This document shows, one piece after another, positions 1-10,600 of a stretch of DNA of 64,000 nt (positions are counted from its first letter, which is position 1; every line of letters starts with the position of its first letter). Source of the stretch: an uncultured Bacteroidales bacterium (GTDB taxonomy: Bacteria > Bacteroidota > Bacteroidia > Bacteroidales > Bacteroidaceae); contig CADCIO010000003.1 in the NCBI GenBank assembly GCA_902801475.1, forward strand, positions 1 to 64,000, given 5' to 3'. Made by a program: the position numbers and the translations under genes. The notes beneath the pieces are model-generated. The model made no database searches. It saw only the letters and a program-made list of their open reading frames with translations, and was not told the DNA's origin.

Positions 1-1
1 C

Positions 2-187
2 TACAAGAAAGTTGGTGACAACGAATCGCAAGCCTTCGGTGTATGGCAGCAACTGAGCGAAAGTGAACGAATGGCAGCATTCGCACATACCCAGCGATTG
101 CAAGGTGACTTAAATTCACGTTCCTATCTCTATGTCTATCTTCGGGATAAGGAATGGACAAAAGCAACGTCACCTATCACCCAATAA
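2..187 (+). CDS. C-terminal end of an unknown protein (cut by window start)
   Basis: An open frame runs in from the window edge and encodes 61 residues before a TAA stop. The readable tail is rich in aromatic and charged residues (it contains SYLYVYLRDKEW) and has no motif I can name. It lies just upstream of an inverted-repeat-rich stretch and a relaxase gene, so it is probably the last part of another mobile-element gene, perhaps a replication or mobilization accessory protein. That role is inference from position only. Confidence 0.5.
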   Translation, partial: YKKVGDNESQAFGVWQQLSESERMAAFAHTQRLQGDLNSRSYLYVYLRDKEWTKATSPITQ

Positions 188-527
188 GGCGATGTTTGTG
201 ACATCCTTTCAGTCTGAGTGCGCTCGACCTTTGGTCGCTTTGCTTTGCAAAGAACCTGAGCGGAGGCATTCGCCGAGAGGGATTACCGAATAATCCCATA
301 ACATAATATGGACTTTTAGATTCGCCGCGCTCCCTTAAAAAGTCCTATTATGCTCTCCGAGGGTTGATCCGCTTCCCCATAAGCGGTGTAACTCTGCAAA
401 ACAGAATACAATGCTTATCAAGCAGAATGCATCTGTGAGGGAGTGACTCTCTCCCTCAACCCTCCACTCAGGTTCCACCCGAGACCCGTTAAACTTTTAT
501 ACATTAACTCCAAAATAACAGAATAAA
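188..527. other. Candidate origin of transfer upstream of the relaxase
   Basis: This gene-free stretch holds a series of inverted repeats. One is GGGATTA/TAATCCC at 279-297. A 16-base arm pair at 302-317 and 337-352 is complementary apart from a one-base offset. A third is GAGGGAG/CTCCCTC at 437-457. Short palindromes occur near 220-252. MobV relaxases act on an oriT that usually lies directly upstream of their own gene, so this is the natural place for it. The nic site cannot be assigned by eye. Confidence 0.5.
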
Positions 528-2645
528 ATGTCTAAAGCAAAAAATAATATTCCTCGTGCCGCCATTCATGTTGGCGCACCGGCAAAGTCTTTTTCAGCTG
601 CGGAAGGCTACGAGCCTGAACGTCGCGGATGGGACGAAAAGACCTATCAACTGAAGAACCAGGACACAAACAACCATTACGATTTCACGCGCAAGCATCT
701 CAACTTCGAGATTAACAGCCAAGGCGAAATCGTTCCTCTTGGTTCCAATCCCGTGCCACTTCATGAGCGTTTGCAGAAACGCTTAGATGAACTTGAATTC
801 AAACCATATATGGACAAGAACAATCCCCTGGGCATCTCCGACAACAGTCCGAACTGCACCGTCGGCATCATCGTCAGTGGTGACCATGATGTACTGACCC
901 GTCTCGCCTTCGGTGACCAAGACGTGGACTTTACCCTTCAAAAGAGCAATGCCCATGTCGTACTGAAACAGGGCATCAAGGACTGGGCAATGGACACCTA
1001 CCGTTGGGCATGTGATCGCTGGGGAGCAGAGAACATCATCGGATTTGACGTGCATCTTGACGAAACCACACCGCACATTCAAATCCAGACCATCCCTGTT
1101 GCCAAGACAAAAGCCAGAGGTCGTGCATCAGCCAAGTATGTGCATAAGGATGACAAGTCGAAGGTACTCTCACATAAGGAATGGAAGAAACTTCCTGAAG
1201 AAATACGCTCGAACTTCATAAGAACTGAAGACGAACGTAGGGAAAAGGAAAGTGTATCTTATGCCAGTGTATGGGGCAAGGACAAATATGCCGTAGGAAA
1301 CACCTATAAACAGATGCACACCGACTACTATAATGAGGTAGGACACAAGTACGGTCTGGAGCGTGGTGACGACATCGCCATGCTGCCAGGTGAGGAACGG
1401 CGTGAGCGTGTCCACAAGAGCAAGGCCTTGTTAGAGGCAGAACGCCAAGCCAAGGATGCCATAGCCAGGAACCTGATGGAAAATGAACGTCTGGAAGGTC
1501 AGAAGGAGAAGATGGCAGGCGAGGTGCAGGACATGAAGAAGCAAAAGGAATGCCTGGAAGAACAGAATGACAAGTTAGAGGGTGAGATACAAAACAAGGA
1601 GTACCGTAAGGAAAAACTGGAAGGCAACATCTCTCAGCTGGTAGATTATGCAGCGGCATTGGACATCAGGGAAGAAGACCTGATTGTGCCAACCTTAAAG
1701 ACAGACCCACTTGTAAAGGATGCTTGGGATGCCATAAAAACCGAACTTGAAAAGCCCATCCCTGCCTTCGGTCAGAAGGAATGGAGAGAGGAACGACACA
1801 AGGCGATTAAGGGCATCCTCACAAACATGCAGACTGCACTCATGCAAGCCAAGGATGTCCAGAAGCAGGATATACTTAAACTGGGGAAGGCACTCTACAA
1901 TAAAGCCATGCAGAATGTAAGAGCCATCATTGAGCAGAACAAGCAGCTGCAAAAGGAGAATGGTCGATTGACTGAAGAAAACGACATCCTTAGAAAGCGA
2001 ATTGCTTCGATGGACGAGAATGCCATCACCCGACTTCGGGACAAGAAGGATGCAGAAATCAAAGAACTACAGGAGCGACTTGGCAAAGCAGAGTCCGAGG
2101 CCGTCCGTTCAGGCAACAAGGCATATAGTGAGCATCAGCGGGCCGAAAGTGCAGAAAACCAAGTCCGGGAAATGCTGGGCATCCCTGAAATCAAAGAAAT
2201 CTGGGAGAGCATACAGCAGAAAAAGGAAGCCTTCTCGAAACAGATTGACAAATGGATTGAAGATGGAGTTGCAGCCATCAGGGGTTATGCAGATGGCAAA
2301 GACAACGATTTCCAGCCAAAGCAAGGTAACTCTGTTGCATGGGGTATCATTGCTGAAGCATTCGAGTGTGGTCTCGACCCAACCGACGAAAAGCAACGCA
2401 GGATGGCTACTGCCTACCTGTTAGAGAAGGTGTCATGGACTGGCATTACTGACTCAAAGGCTAATCTTACAGCACTTCGTACCAGGCAGCTTTGTGACGC
2501 GATGACAGTTTCAAAAGATTTGATGGCGAACTTACTCCTTGCCGTTGGCGGTAGAGGCGGTATCAGTTCAGGCGGTGGCGGTTCCAATGGTGAACTTACC
2601 AACTGGGACGGCACGAAGAAAAAGACTGGTTGGGGAATTGGATAA
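528..2645 (+). CDS. MobV-family relaxase (plasmid mobilization protein)
   Basis: A 705-residue protein whose first ~300 residues match the Mob_Pre/MobV relaxase fold, which nicks DNA at oriT and starts conjugal transfer using a partner machine. The metal-binding motif is visible as HLDETTPHIQ at about residues 176-185. Many MobV proteins have a further His after PH; here that position is Gln (PHIQ). The C-terminal half is long, charged and coiled-coil-like (about residues 290-540), usual in MobV proteins, and ends in a Gly-rich tail. An integrase gene follows 29 bases later and an inverted-repeat region lies upstream, which fits a mobilizable element. I see no coupling protein or type IV secretion genes, so transfer would rely on a helper element. 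Confidence 0.9.
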   Translation: MSKAKNNIPRAAIHVGAPAKSFSAAEGYEPERRGWDEKTYQLKNQDTNNHYDFTRKHLNFEINSQGEIVPLGSNPVPLHERLQKRLDELEFKPYMDKNNPLGISDNSPNCTVGIIVSGDHDVLTRLAFGDQDVDFTLQKSNAHVVLKQGIKDWAMDTYRWACDRWGAENIIGFDVHLDETTPHIQIQTIPVAKTKARGRASAKYVHKDDKSKVLSHKEWKKLPEEIRSNFIRTEDERREKESVSYASVWGKDKYAVGNTYKQMHTDYYNEVGHKYGLERGDDIAMLPGEERRERVHKSKALLEAERQAKDAIARNLMENERLEGQKEKMAGEVQDMKKQKECLEEQNDKLEGEIQNKEYRKEKLEGNISQLVDYAAALDIREEDLIVPTLKTDPLVKDAWDAIKTELEKPIPAFGQKEWREERHKAIKGILTNMQTALMQAKDVQKQDILKLGKALYNKAMQNVRAIIEQNKQLQKENGRLTEENDILRKRIASMDENAITRLRDKKDAEIKELQERLGKAESEAVRSGNKAYSEHQRAESAENQVREMLGIPEIKEIWESIQQKKEAFSKQIDKWIEDGVAAIRGYADGKDNDFQPKQGNSVAWGIIAEAFECGLDPTDEKQRRMATAYLLEKVSWTGITDSKANLTALRTRQLCDAMTVSKDLMANLLLAVGGRGGISSGGGGSNGELTNWDGTKKKTGWGIG

Positions 2646-2674
2646 CCCCATAGAAAACATTAGAAAGAATAAAT

Positions 2675-3851
2675 ATGATGACATCAATAAAGGTAAAGTT
2701 CAGACCATCCACGGTGGATGGCAAGGAGGGAGGTCTATATTTCCAGATTATCCACAACAGGGTTGTCCGTCAGTTGAACACTGATTATAGGGTCTTTGCA
2801 GAGGAATGGGATGCCGAGTCGGAAAGCGTTATCGTAAATGGCAACCGCTCCAACCTTCTGTTAGGTATTCAAGAACGTCTGGCATGGGATGTGGCCCGTT
2901 TGGAAAAGGTCGTCCACTCGTTGGAAACGGAACGTCGCCGTTTTACGGCTGACGATGTAGTCACCATGTTCCATAAACTGACCAAGGAGTCCTCCCTCTT
3001 TACCTTTATGCATGGTGTCATTGCTCAACTGAAACAGTTGGGAAAAATCCGAACTTCTGAGACATATACGGCTACACTCAAAAGTTTCATGGCATTCCGC
3101 AAAGACCAGGATGTTCCACTTGACGGAATCAGTTCTGACCTGATGCTTCTCTATGAAGCCTATCTGAAAGCCAGAGGTGTACGCATGAACACCATTTCGT
3201 TCTACATGCGTAACCTTCGGGCTGTCTATAATCGTGCCGTGGAGAAAAGGCTGACTCCACAAAACAATCCCTTCCGCCATGTATATACTGGAGTAGATAA
3301 GACCGTAAAGCGAGCAATACCTATCAAGGCAATAAAAGCCCTGAAGGAGTTGGACTTATCCATGAAACCATCATTGGACTTCGCCCGAGATATGTTCATG
3401 TTCAGCTTCTATACCCGAGGTATGTCTTTCGTGGATATGGCTTATCTCAAAAAAACTGACCTTCAAAATGGTATTCTGACCTATCGCAGACGAAAGACAG
3501 GTCAGGAACTGACCATCAAGTGGGAGAAGTGCATGGCCAGGAAACAAGACAGATTACCTTCTCCCTATAATCAAAGAGGAAGGAAATGACCGAAGGCAAT
3601 ATGACAATGCCCTGCATCTGGTCAACTATCGTCTAAAGGAACTCTCCACGATGTTGAAACTCCAGCGACCACTCACCATGTATGTGGCTCGTCATTCATG
3701 GGCAAGTGCAGCCAAGGCAAAGAATGTACCTCTGTCTGTCATCAGCGAAGGAATGGGACATGACTCTGAGGCAACCACACAAATATACCTCGCTTCACTG
3801 GAAACATCGGTAGTGGATAAAGCAAACAAGATGATATTGGGATTGCTGTAA
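2675..3851 (+). pseudogene. Tyrosine integrase interrupted by a frame disruption
   Basis: The first frame (2675-3589) encodes an N-terminal SAM-like core-binding domain and the start of the catalytic domain, with the first catalytic Arg in FYTRGMSFVDMAYL and the Lys region RRRKTGQEL. Near 3535-3545 similarity jumps to the next frame (+1). That frame runs NKTDYLLPIIKEEG, then ARHSW (His and Arg), GHDSEATTQ (His) and IYLAS (nucleophilic Tyr), ending at 3851. The first frame stops at 3589, so the product lacks the catalytic Tyr. The segment between KCM and YLLP also looks shorter than I remember for Bacteroides integrases, suggesting an out-of-frame deletion rather than a single miscalled base. 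It would be non-functional as written. Confidence 0.85.
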
Positions 3852-4030
3852 ACAAGAATTTGTTTAGCAAATTTCTCAATCTCTTTCCAAGAGATGTATA
3901 GAAACACAAAGTCCCATTATATCACAGTTTCAGAAGCTATTTCTACTTGTTTTTGCTAAACAAAGTGAAAAAGTGGCATGTATAAAGGCGGTTTTCTTAT
4001 TTAATAAGGTGGATTTTGCAAGAAAATAAG

Positions 4031-4190
4031 TACCTTTGTACCCAAATATCCGTCTCTTGGAAAGAGACGAATGGATATTGCTCGACAAAGACCCATAACG
4101 CCGATAGGCAAAAACATAATAAAAACTCCCTCGTAGTGTAGCAAAAGGTTTGGTCGCCTGTCAAGACACTATGCCGGGAGTTTCTTCTTA
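4031..4190 (+). promoter_or_regulatory. Promoter -7 element and structured leader before the helicase gene
   Basis: The 3852-4200 gap holds a TACCTTTG box at 4031-4038 that matches the Bacteroidetes -7 element, though the -33 element is weak. Downstream are two hairpins. The first is AATATCC-GTCTC paired with GAGAC-GGATATT at 4045-4079. The second is larger, AAACTCCC/TAGTGT paired with ACACTA/GGGAGTTT at 4123-4183. The second ends in a pyrimidine-rich run 17 bases before the ATG at 4201, so it resembles an attenuator or a small structured RNA. Confidence 0.45.
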
Positions 4191-4200
4191 ACAGTTCTAT

Positions 4201-7200
4201 ATGCTAATAGACAACAAGACTAACAGGTACCCAGACTCTGGCTTCAACATTGTTACCGTTTGGGATTTTATCAATGAGTTTTCTGGTAAGTCATCAGAAC
4301 AGGTTGGTAATATGGATATTGTAACGGGGTACTTCACGATCCGTGCTCTCAGTAAACTTTACCATGAACTGCCTGAAGAAGATGTGTTCCGTATCGTATC
4401 ATCAGAAATGGTTATGCAGGAAGAAGATAAGAACCATATCATTGACCTGCTGAATGGTGACACAGGTATAGAAACAACGATTAACCTTGATGAATATGCA
4501 CGTGATGCAAAAGCATTCTTGCAAAGAAATACCGTGCAGATAAAGGCTATTGTCAATGCCTTCTGTCATGCAAAAGCATATATGTTCAAAAACGACAACC
4601 CTAAGAATGATAGTTTCTATTTGACTGGCAGCAGTAACCTCACCGATGCAGGATTGGGCCTGAAGTCTACCTCGAACATTGAATTGACAATGGGTGACCC
4701 TGTTAAGCTGAGTGACAAGGACTACAAAGAGGTTTGTTCTTGGTTTGAAGACATCTGGAAAATGGCAGCGGAGCAAATTCCATCAGACCCAGCCAACCCA
4801 AAGTCAGAGAAGATAAGCGTAAAAGATTACTTCATCAAAAAGATTGATGACTATTTCCGACGATATACTCCCGAAGAGATTTATTACAAGATTCTTTTCG
4901 AGTTGTTCAATTCTGACATTGAACTTGACGGTTCCATAGAACATCGACAGGATATGTCGCTACTTCAAACAAGCGAGATTTGGAAGACATTGTTCAAATA
5001 CCAACAGCAGGGTGTTATCTCCCTGATCAAGATGCTACGCAAATACAATGGGGCCATTCTTGCCGATGCTGTTGGACTTGGTAAAACGTTCTCAGCTCTT
5101 GCCGTCATCAAGTATTTCCAGACACAGAATTATGTAACAGTCTTACTATGTCCGAAAAAGTTGGAACAGAACTGGACGCAATACCTAAAGCGTCATGGCT
5201 CTCGCTTCGACAAGGACGAATTTGATTATATTGTACGATTCCATACTGATCTTCAGAATGACCGCTTGCAAAATGCCTATGATGATGCACCGCTTAGTTG
5301 GCTACAGTCGCGGAAAAAAGTGCTGATTGTCATTGATGAGAGTCACAACCTGCGTAATGAGAAATCTAGTCGTTATCAAGATCTCTTATTGAACCTCATT
5401 CAGAGTAAAGACCAGGATAGTGGGCGTGATGTGAAAGTGCTGATGCTATCTGCTACGCCTATCAATACTGGATTGAACGATGTGAAAGGTCAATTCAACC
5501 TTATAGGTCATGGTGATGATACAGCATTCGATACGGAAGATTTCAATATTGAGTCACTAAGGAATCTCTTTGCCGATAGTCAGCGTAAATATACGCAATG
5601 GTGTAGTGACCCAGACCGCACCATTGGCTCATTCATATCCCTGCTTCCTCCAAAGTTCTTCAATCTAACGGACAAACTGATAGTTGCCCGTACCCGTAAA
5701 CTCATAGAAAACACACTTGGTGAAGATCTCGGATTTCCGAATAAGGAAAAACCAGATAATGTTTATCAAGGTGTTGACCACTTTGGCAAATATCATTCCA
5801 CAGATGAAATCTATGCCGCTTTTGATGCTTTGAGCCTCACAGCCTACCAGCCAAGTCTTTTTCTCCATGCTTCACGCAAGGAAGCGGAAAGAGAAGCCTC
5901 TGGCGATTGGAACGACGATGTAAACCGTGAGCGTTTCCTTGTCAAGATGATGGGTATCCTGTTTATGAAACGACTGGAGAGCAGTTGGCATTCCTGCCGC
6001 ACTACCATCAAGAAGGTGTTGGAGGTTCATGAGCAGACGCTTGCAAAAGTAGTTGCTTTCAAGGAGCAGAAGGCAAGCGGAAGAGTAGAAGTGGAAATCC
6101 CCGATGACGACGAGAATAACGACACCGACGACATCTTTACACTGCGTAAAGGTACCATCAACCTGGCAGATATGAAGAATTTGGGTGGCTTTGAACGTGG
6201 ACTTCGCATGGATGTCAATAAACTACGGGCTATCTGCGAAAGTCTTGATGCCTTTGCCGAAGATTACAGCAATGGATTTGAGCAGGACTTGAAATTAGAG
6301 AGACTGATTTCCATTCTGGAGGAAAAACGTCAAGTCTCCAACAAGAAGGTTGTCATCTTCACTGCATATGCAGATACCGCCAGGTTCGTCTTTGACGAAC
6401 TCTGTAAGCGTGGTTTTTATCGCATGGCTTCTGTTTCTGGTCAAGAGATACATACAACAGGACGGCACAACACCAGCCACTTCAATGAAGTACTCCAGAG
6501 TTTTGCCCCGTATAGCAAACTCTACAAGGAATTGGATTGGAGTGACCTTTATGAAGAAGCAAAACTCAGTCGTGAAGAATACTACGACGACGACAAACGT
6601 AGATGGAATGTTCCTTATGACCTATGGCATCAGTTGATAACTGAGCGGCGACCGACCTTCAAACGTCTGTTGGACGATGGAATTGACATCCTCATTGCTA
6701 CAGACTGTCTCTCAGAAGGTCAGAACTTACAGGATGCCGATATGCAAATCAATTATGATATTCATTGGAATCCAGTTCGTCTTATTCAGCGTTTCGGACG
6801 TATTGACCGTATAGGTTCGCCCAACAAGTCAATTCGTTGTGTCAACTTTTGGCCCGCCAAGTCTTTTGAAGATTACCTACATCTGGAGACGCGCATCATG
6901 AACCGCATGGTGGCGATGAACCTTGTAGGCTCTGAGACACAGCAACTGAACGATGCCTATCTGAAGATGGAAGCAGACAACCCGTTGCAGGATAAGAATG
7001 CCGACCGTCTGTTGGAGGAATTGCAGAACAATAGCATCAGCGATATAGAATCGCCTCGCACACTCTCCTTGAAGGATTTCTCCTTTGAGGTATATCGTCA
7101 GGACCTGATAGACTATTTCGAGAAACACAAGGAGGTGTTCCGCAAGATGCCAAATGGTATTTTCTCTGGATTCCGCTTTGATGATAATCTCTTTGAGAAA

Positions 7201-7620
7201 ATACCAGAGAGTCTTGTCGCAGTAGTTGGCTATCCTCATCGAGAGCAAGGTAACAATAAACCTTACTCAGAAATCTATCTGATGTGCCAGCCAGCTGATA
7301 CACGTCACTATGCTACATATAAGGAACTCAACCGAGCCGAGGTTTTGGAATTCCTTCGTAAGAACAAGAACCAAGACCGTTTTGTGCCTGAATGGATTGA
7401 GACCAATAATAAAGAACGCTTGCAAAAGTTGTCAAACATTATCCAACAATGGATGGAATCCAAAGTTCCGCAGCAAGCTACAGCTGCTATCCTGCAAATA
7501 GCCCAGTCACGAAAGACTATTCACAAAACCACAAAACAGGAAAAGAATGCCCAGTTACTGGAAGAAAAATTCAAGAAGGAGAATTTCGACTTGATTGTGT
7601 GGGAGTATGTAAGCAAATAA
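4201..7620 (+). CDS. PLD-like nuclease fused to a SNF2-type helicase
   Basis: A 1139-residue protein with two recognisable parts. The N-terminus carries a single phospholipase-D-type motif: HAKAYMF near residue 123 followed by GSSNLT near 143. In helicase fusions this fold acts as a nuclease. From about residue 265 a superfamily II SNF2-like ATPase follows: Walker A DAVGLGKT near 289, DESH near 379, SATP near 417, and C-terminal motifs TDCLSEGQNLQ and QRFGRIDRIGS at about 833-872. The next gene is a DNA methylase 15 bases downstream. The pair therefore resembles a two-gene restriction-like system in which a translocating nuclease is kept off self DNA by methylation, comparable in parts to the SNF2/methylase pair of class 1 DISARM. 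It is not a full DISARM locus because drmA and drmB are absent. Confidence 0.85.
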   Translation: MLIDNKTNRYPDSGFNIVTVWDFINEFSGKSSEQVGNMDIVTGYFTIRALSKLYHELPEEDVFRIVSSEMVMQEEDKNHIIDLLNGDTGIETTINLDEYARDAKAFLQRNTVQIKAIVNAFCHAKAYMFKNDNPKNDSFYLTGSSNLTDAGLGLKSTSNIELTMGDPVKLSDKDYKEVCSWFEDIWKMAAEQIPSDPANPKSEKISVKDYFIKKIDDYFRRYTPEEIYYKILFELFNSDIELDGSIEHRQDMSLLQTSEIWKTLFKYQQQGVISLIKMLRKYNGAILADAVGLGKTFSALAVIKYFQTQNYVTVLLCPKKLEQNWTQYLKRHGSRFDKDEFDYIVRFHTDLQNDRLQNAYDDAPLSWLQSRKKVLIVIDESHNLRNEKSSRYQDLLLNLIQSKDQDSGRDVKVLMLSATPINTGLNDVKGQFNLIGHGDDTAFDTEDFNIESLRNLFADSQRKYTQWCSDPDRTIGSFISLLPPKFFNLTDKLIVARTRKLIENTLGEDLGFPNKEKPDNVYQGVDHFGKYHSTDEIYAAFDALSLTAYQPSLFLHASRKEAEREASGDWNDDVNRERFLVKMMGILFMKRLESSWHSCRTTIKKVLEVHEQTLAKVVAFKEQKASGRVEVEIPDDDENNDTDDIFTLRKGTINLADMKNLGGFERGLRMDVNKLRAICESLDAFAEDYSNGFEQDLKLERLISILEEKRQVSNKKVVIFTAYADTARFVFDELCKRGFYRMASVSGQEIHTTGRHNTSHFNEVLQSFAPYSKLYKELDWSDLYEEAKLSREEYYDDDKRRWNVPYDLWHQLITERRPTFKRLLDDGIDILIATDCLSEGQNLQDADMQINYDIHWNPVRLIQRFGRIDRIGSPNKSIRCVNFWPAKSFEDYLHLETRIMNRMVAMNLVGSETQQLNDAYLKMEADNPLQDKNADRLLEELQNNSISDIESPRTLSLKDFSFEVYRQDLIDYFEKHKEVFRKMPNGIFSGFRFDDNLFEKIPESLVAVVGYPHREQGNNKPYSEIYLMCQPADTRHYATYKELNRAEVLEFLRKNKNQDRFVPEWIETNNKERLQKLSNIIQQWMESKVPQQATAAILQIAQSRKTIHKTTKQEKNAQLLEEKFKKENFDLIVWEYVSK

Positions 7621-7635
7621 TAACCAATAGAACAG

Positions 7636-10600
7636 ATGTGCCTTATGAATACCGTTCTTAAAAAGTTTGTCAACGAATCATTGTTTGATGCCAGTGAAGC
7701 CCTTTTGCATCATCTGCATATAATTTTTAACGAGGTGACACGTGTACCCGTACCATTTGAAGACCTCTATCCATTAGACTTGTCAAAGGCTCTGAGAGAG
7801 GTGCTTGTCAAGGTGGAACACACTTATTTCATCGGTACTGTAGATGAGTCTTCTTTGACAGGTAGAGCAGAAACGCTTTCTGCTGAGGAAGTGACAGCTC
7901 GTGCATCAGAAGGTAAATATACCGGCATGATGATTTTTGCTGTAGAGTTGCACAGCGGTGCCACTCTCACCCGTTCAGAGAGCGCCACACTCACCCGTGG
8001 ATTCAACCGCATCGCATCTGCACAACCTGTTATCCTGTTCATCAAGCAGGGAAACGAACTGGCGCTTTCGACCTGTGAACGCAGCGAATATACGCAACAA
8101 TGGCGTGACGGAGAGAAACTGGGCAAGGTGAGTATTCTACGCGGCATCAACTGCTTGAATCCCCATCGGGGACACATTGACATTCTGGCCTCTATTGGCG
8201 ACAAGACCTATCCTAACTATGAGGAATTGTACAAGCATTGGATGGAAGTATTCTCCAGCGACTTGCTCACCAAGAAGTTCTACTCCGAACTTAGTGACTG
8301 GTATGCCTGGGCAGTGCAAGTGGCCCGTTTCCCGAATGACCTTACAACTGACACAGATGATGACAAGTTCAACCACGAGAGTTGTATCCGTCTCATTACC
8401 CGTCTCATCTTCGTCTGGTTCCTTAAACAGAAACATCTTATCCCTGAAGAATTCTTTGATGAAAGATACATCAAAGAGCACTTCATCGAAGAGTTTAATC
8501 CTCACGACCGTAGGAACTTACTTTATAATCCGGAAGAGAGTAAATACTACCGTCTCATTCTTCAGAACCTCTTCTTTGCAATGCTCAACTGCCCCATTGT
8601 GGCAGAAGGCAAAGACACTCCTAACAACCGTCGTTTCCGTGGAGATGGTCAGAAAGGTTTTTTGCGCGAAGGCTACAATGTCAACAACCTCATGCGCTAC
8701 AAGGCTGACTTCAAAGAAGGTGGTGCCGATGAATTCGTACAGATGGCTAACACCCATGTACCATTCCTAAATGGCGGACTGTTCGATTGTTTGGACAAGA
8801 AGCCTGAGAAACTCTATTACGATGGATTCTCTGAAAGAAAAGAGTCGTTGGAACAACTTTATCTTCCCGACTGGCTTTTCTTCGGTGATGAAGTGGGACG
8901 AAGCATTGACCTTTCACAATGGTATGGCGATAACAACAAGAAGAGTGTTTCGGCACGAGGCATTATTGACATCTTGAAACGTTATAACTTCACCATTGAA
9001 GAGAACACCCCACTTGACCAGGAAGTTTCTCTTGATCCAGAATTGTTGGGTAAGGCTTTTGAGAACTTGCTGGCTTCCTATAATCCTGAGACAAAGACCT
9101 CTGCCCGTAAGCAAACAGGTTCTTTCTATACACCTCGTGAAATTGTGCAGTACATGGTAGATGAGAGCCTTGTTGCCCATTTGAAACGTACATGTGGTGA
9201 TGAATTGGAGCCTGAGTACCGCAAACTGCTTAGTTACTCTACCGAAGAAACAACGCTCAACGAGGAACAGCGCAAATCCATCATGCAAGCGGTTTATAAC
9301 TGTCGTGTGCTCGACCCTGCTTGTGGCTCGGGAGCATTCCCGATGGGTGTACTCCAGCAGTTGGTACATGTTCTTCGTCAACTCGACCCGACAAACGAAA
9401 TGTGGAAGGACTTCATGATAGACCTTGCCATTGAGCAGTCAAAGCTCGCTTTCGCCGAGGACGAGGAAGCAGAACGCAAGGCACGTCTGGCTGACATCGA
9501 GGAAGCATTCAACAAGAGTATTAATGACCCAGACTATGCTCGCAAACTATATTTAATAGAGCATTGCATCTATGGTGTTGACATCCAGCCCATAGCTGTG
9601 CAGATTTCCAAACTTCGTTTCTTCATTTCTCTTGTGGTTGACCAGAAGCCAACCAACGATGCTTCTCTCAACTTTGGTATACGCCCACTGCCTAATCTTG
9701 AATCAAAATTTGTGGCAGCGAACACACTCATCCCTGTAGGCTATGATGCAAGCCTCTTTGAGTCAACGGAAGAAATCTTGTCAAAGAAGACAAAACTTAA
9801 AGAGTTGAACCATCAGATATTCCTCGCAAAACGGAACGTTGATAAGCAGCGGCTGAAGAAGGAAATTAAAGATACACGTCATGAACTTGCAAAGGCAATA
9901 GAGGATACAGGCTTTGTTAGTCAGGGTGCAGCACAACTCTTGGCTAATTGGGACATGTTCGACCAAAATGCTTCTTCTTCTTTCTTCGATGCCGAATGGA
10001 TGTTTGGAGTCAAAGAAGGTTTTGACATTGTGATTGCAAATCCTCCATATGTTAACATCGCAAACATCAAACCTGATAGTTATAGGAAACAGTTGCAGAG
10101 TTTATTCTATTCGAATAGAAACAAATCAGATTTGTATTCTTTCTTTATAGAGAAGGGCTTTGGTTTGCTTAATAAAGATGGCGTTCAATGTTACATAGTT
10201 CCTCATACATGGAAAGCAACCGATAGTTTCAAAAATCTGCGTGAAATTATATTCAAGCACCATAGTTTGGTGCAAATTGTGAACCAGAAGATGGGAGTGT
10301 TTGACGCAGTCGTTAATCCCATGATAATACTATTGAAGAATGTGTTTAATGAAAACTACAATATAGACGTCTTTGATGGTATAGGAAAATTTAAGTACAC
10401 TATTAATGTTCAAGAGATTAAGACAGATCCTAATTTATCCATAGATTCAGAATCCACTTTAGAAGAAAAGACTTTATTCAAATCAATAGAAAGATGCAAA
10501 TATCGTTTATCAGATGTAATTTCTTTTTCTAGAGGAATTAAAACGAGTGATGACAGACGCTTTATTTCAACCGAATGCGTCAATAGTGAATATAAGAAAG

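Noticed and set aside
4201..7620. Complete DISARM system
   Set aside because: drmA and drmB homologs are not present and the PLD part is fused to the helicase, so only a partial resemblance can be claimed.
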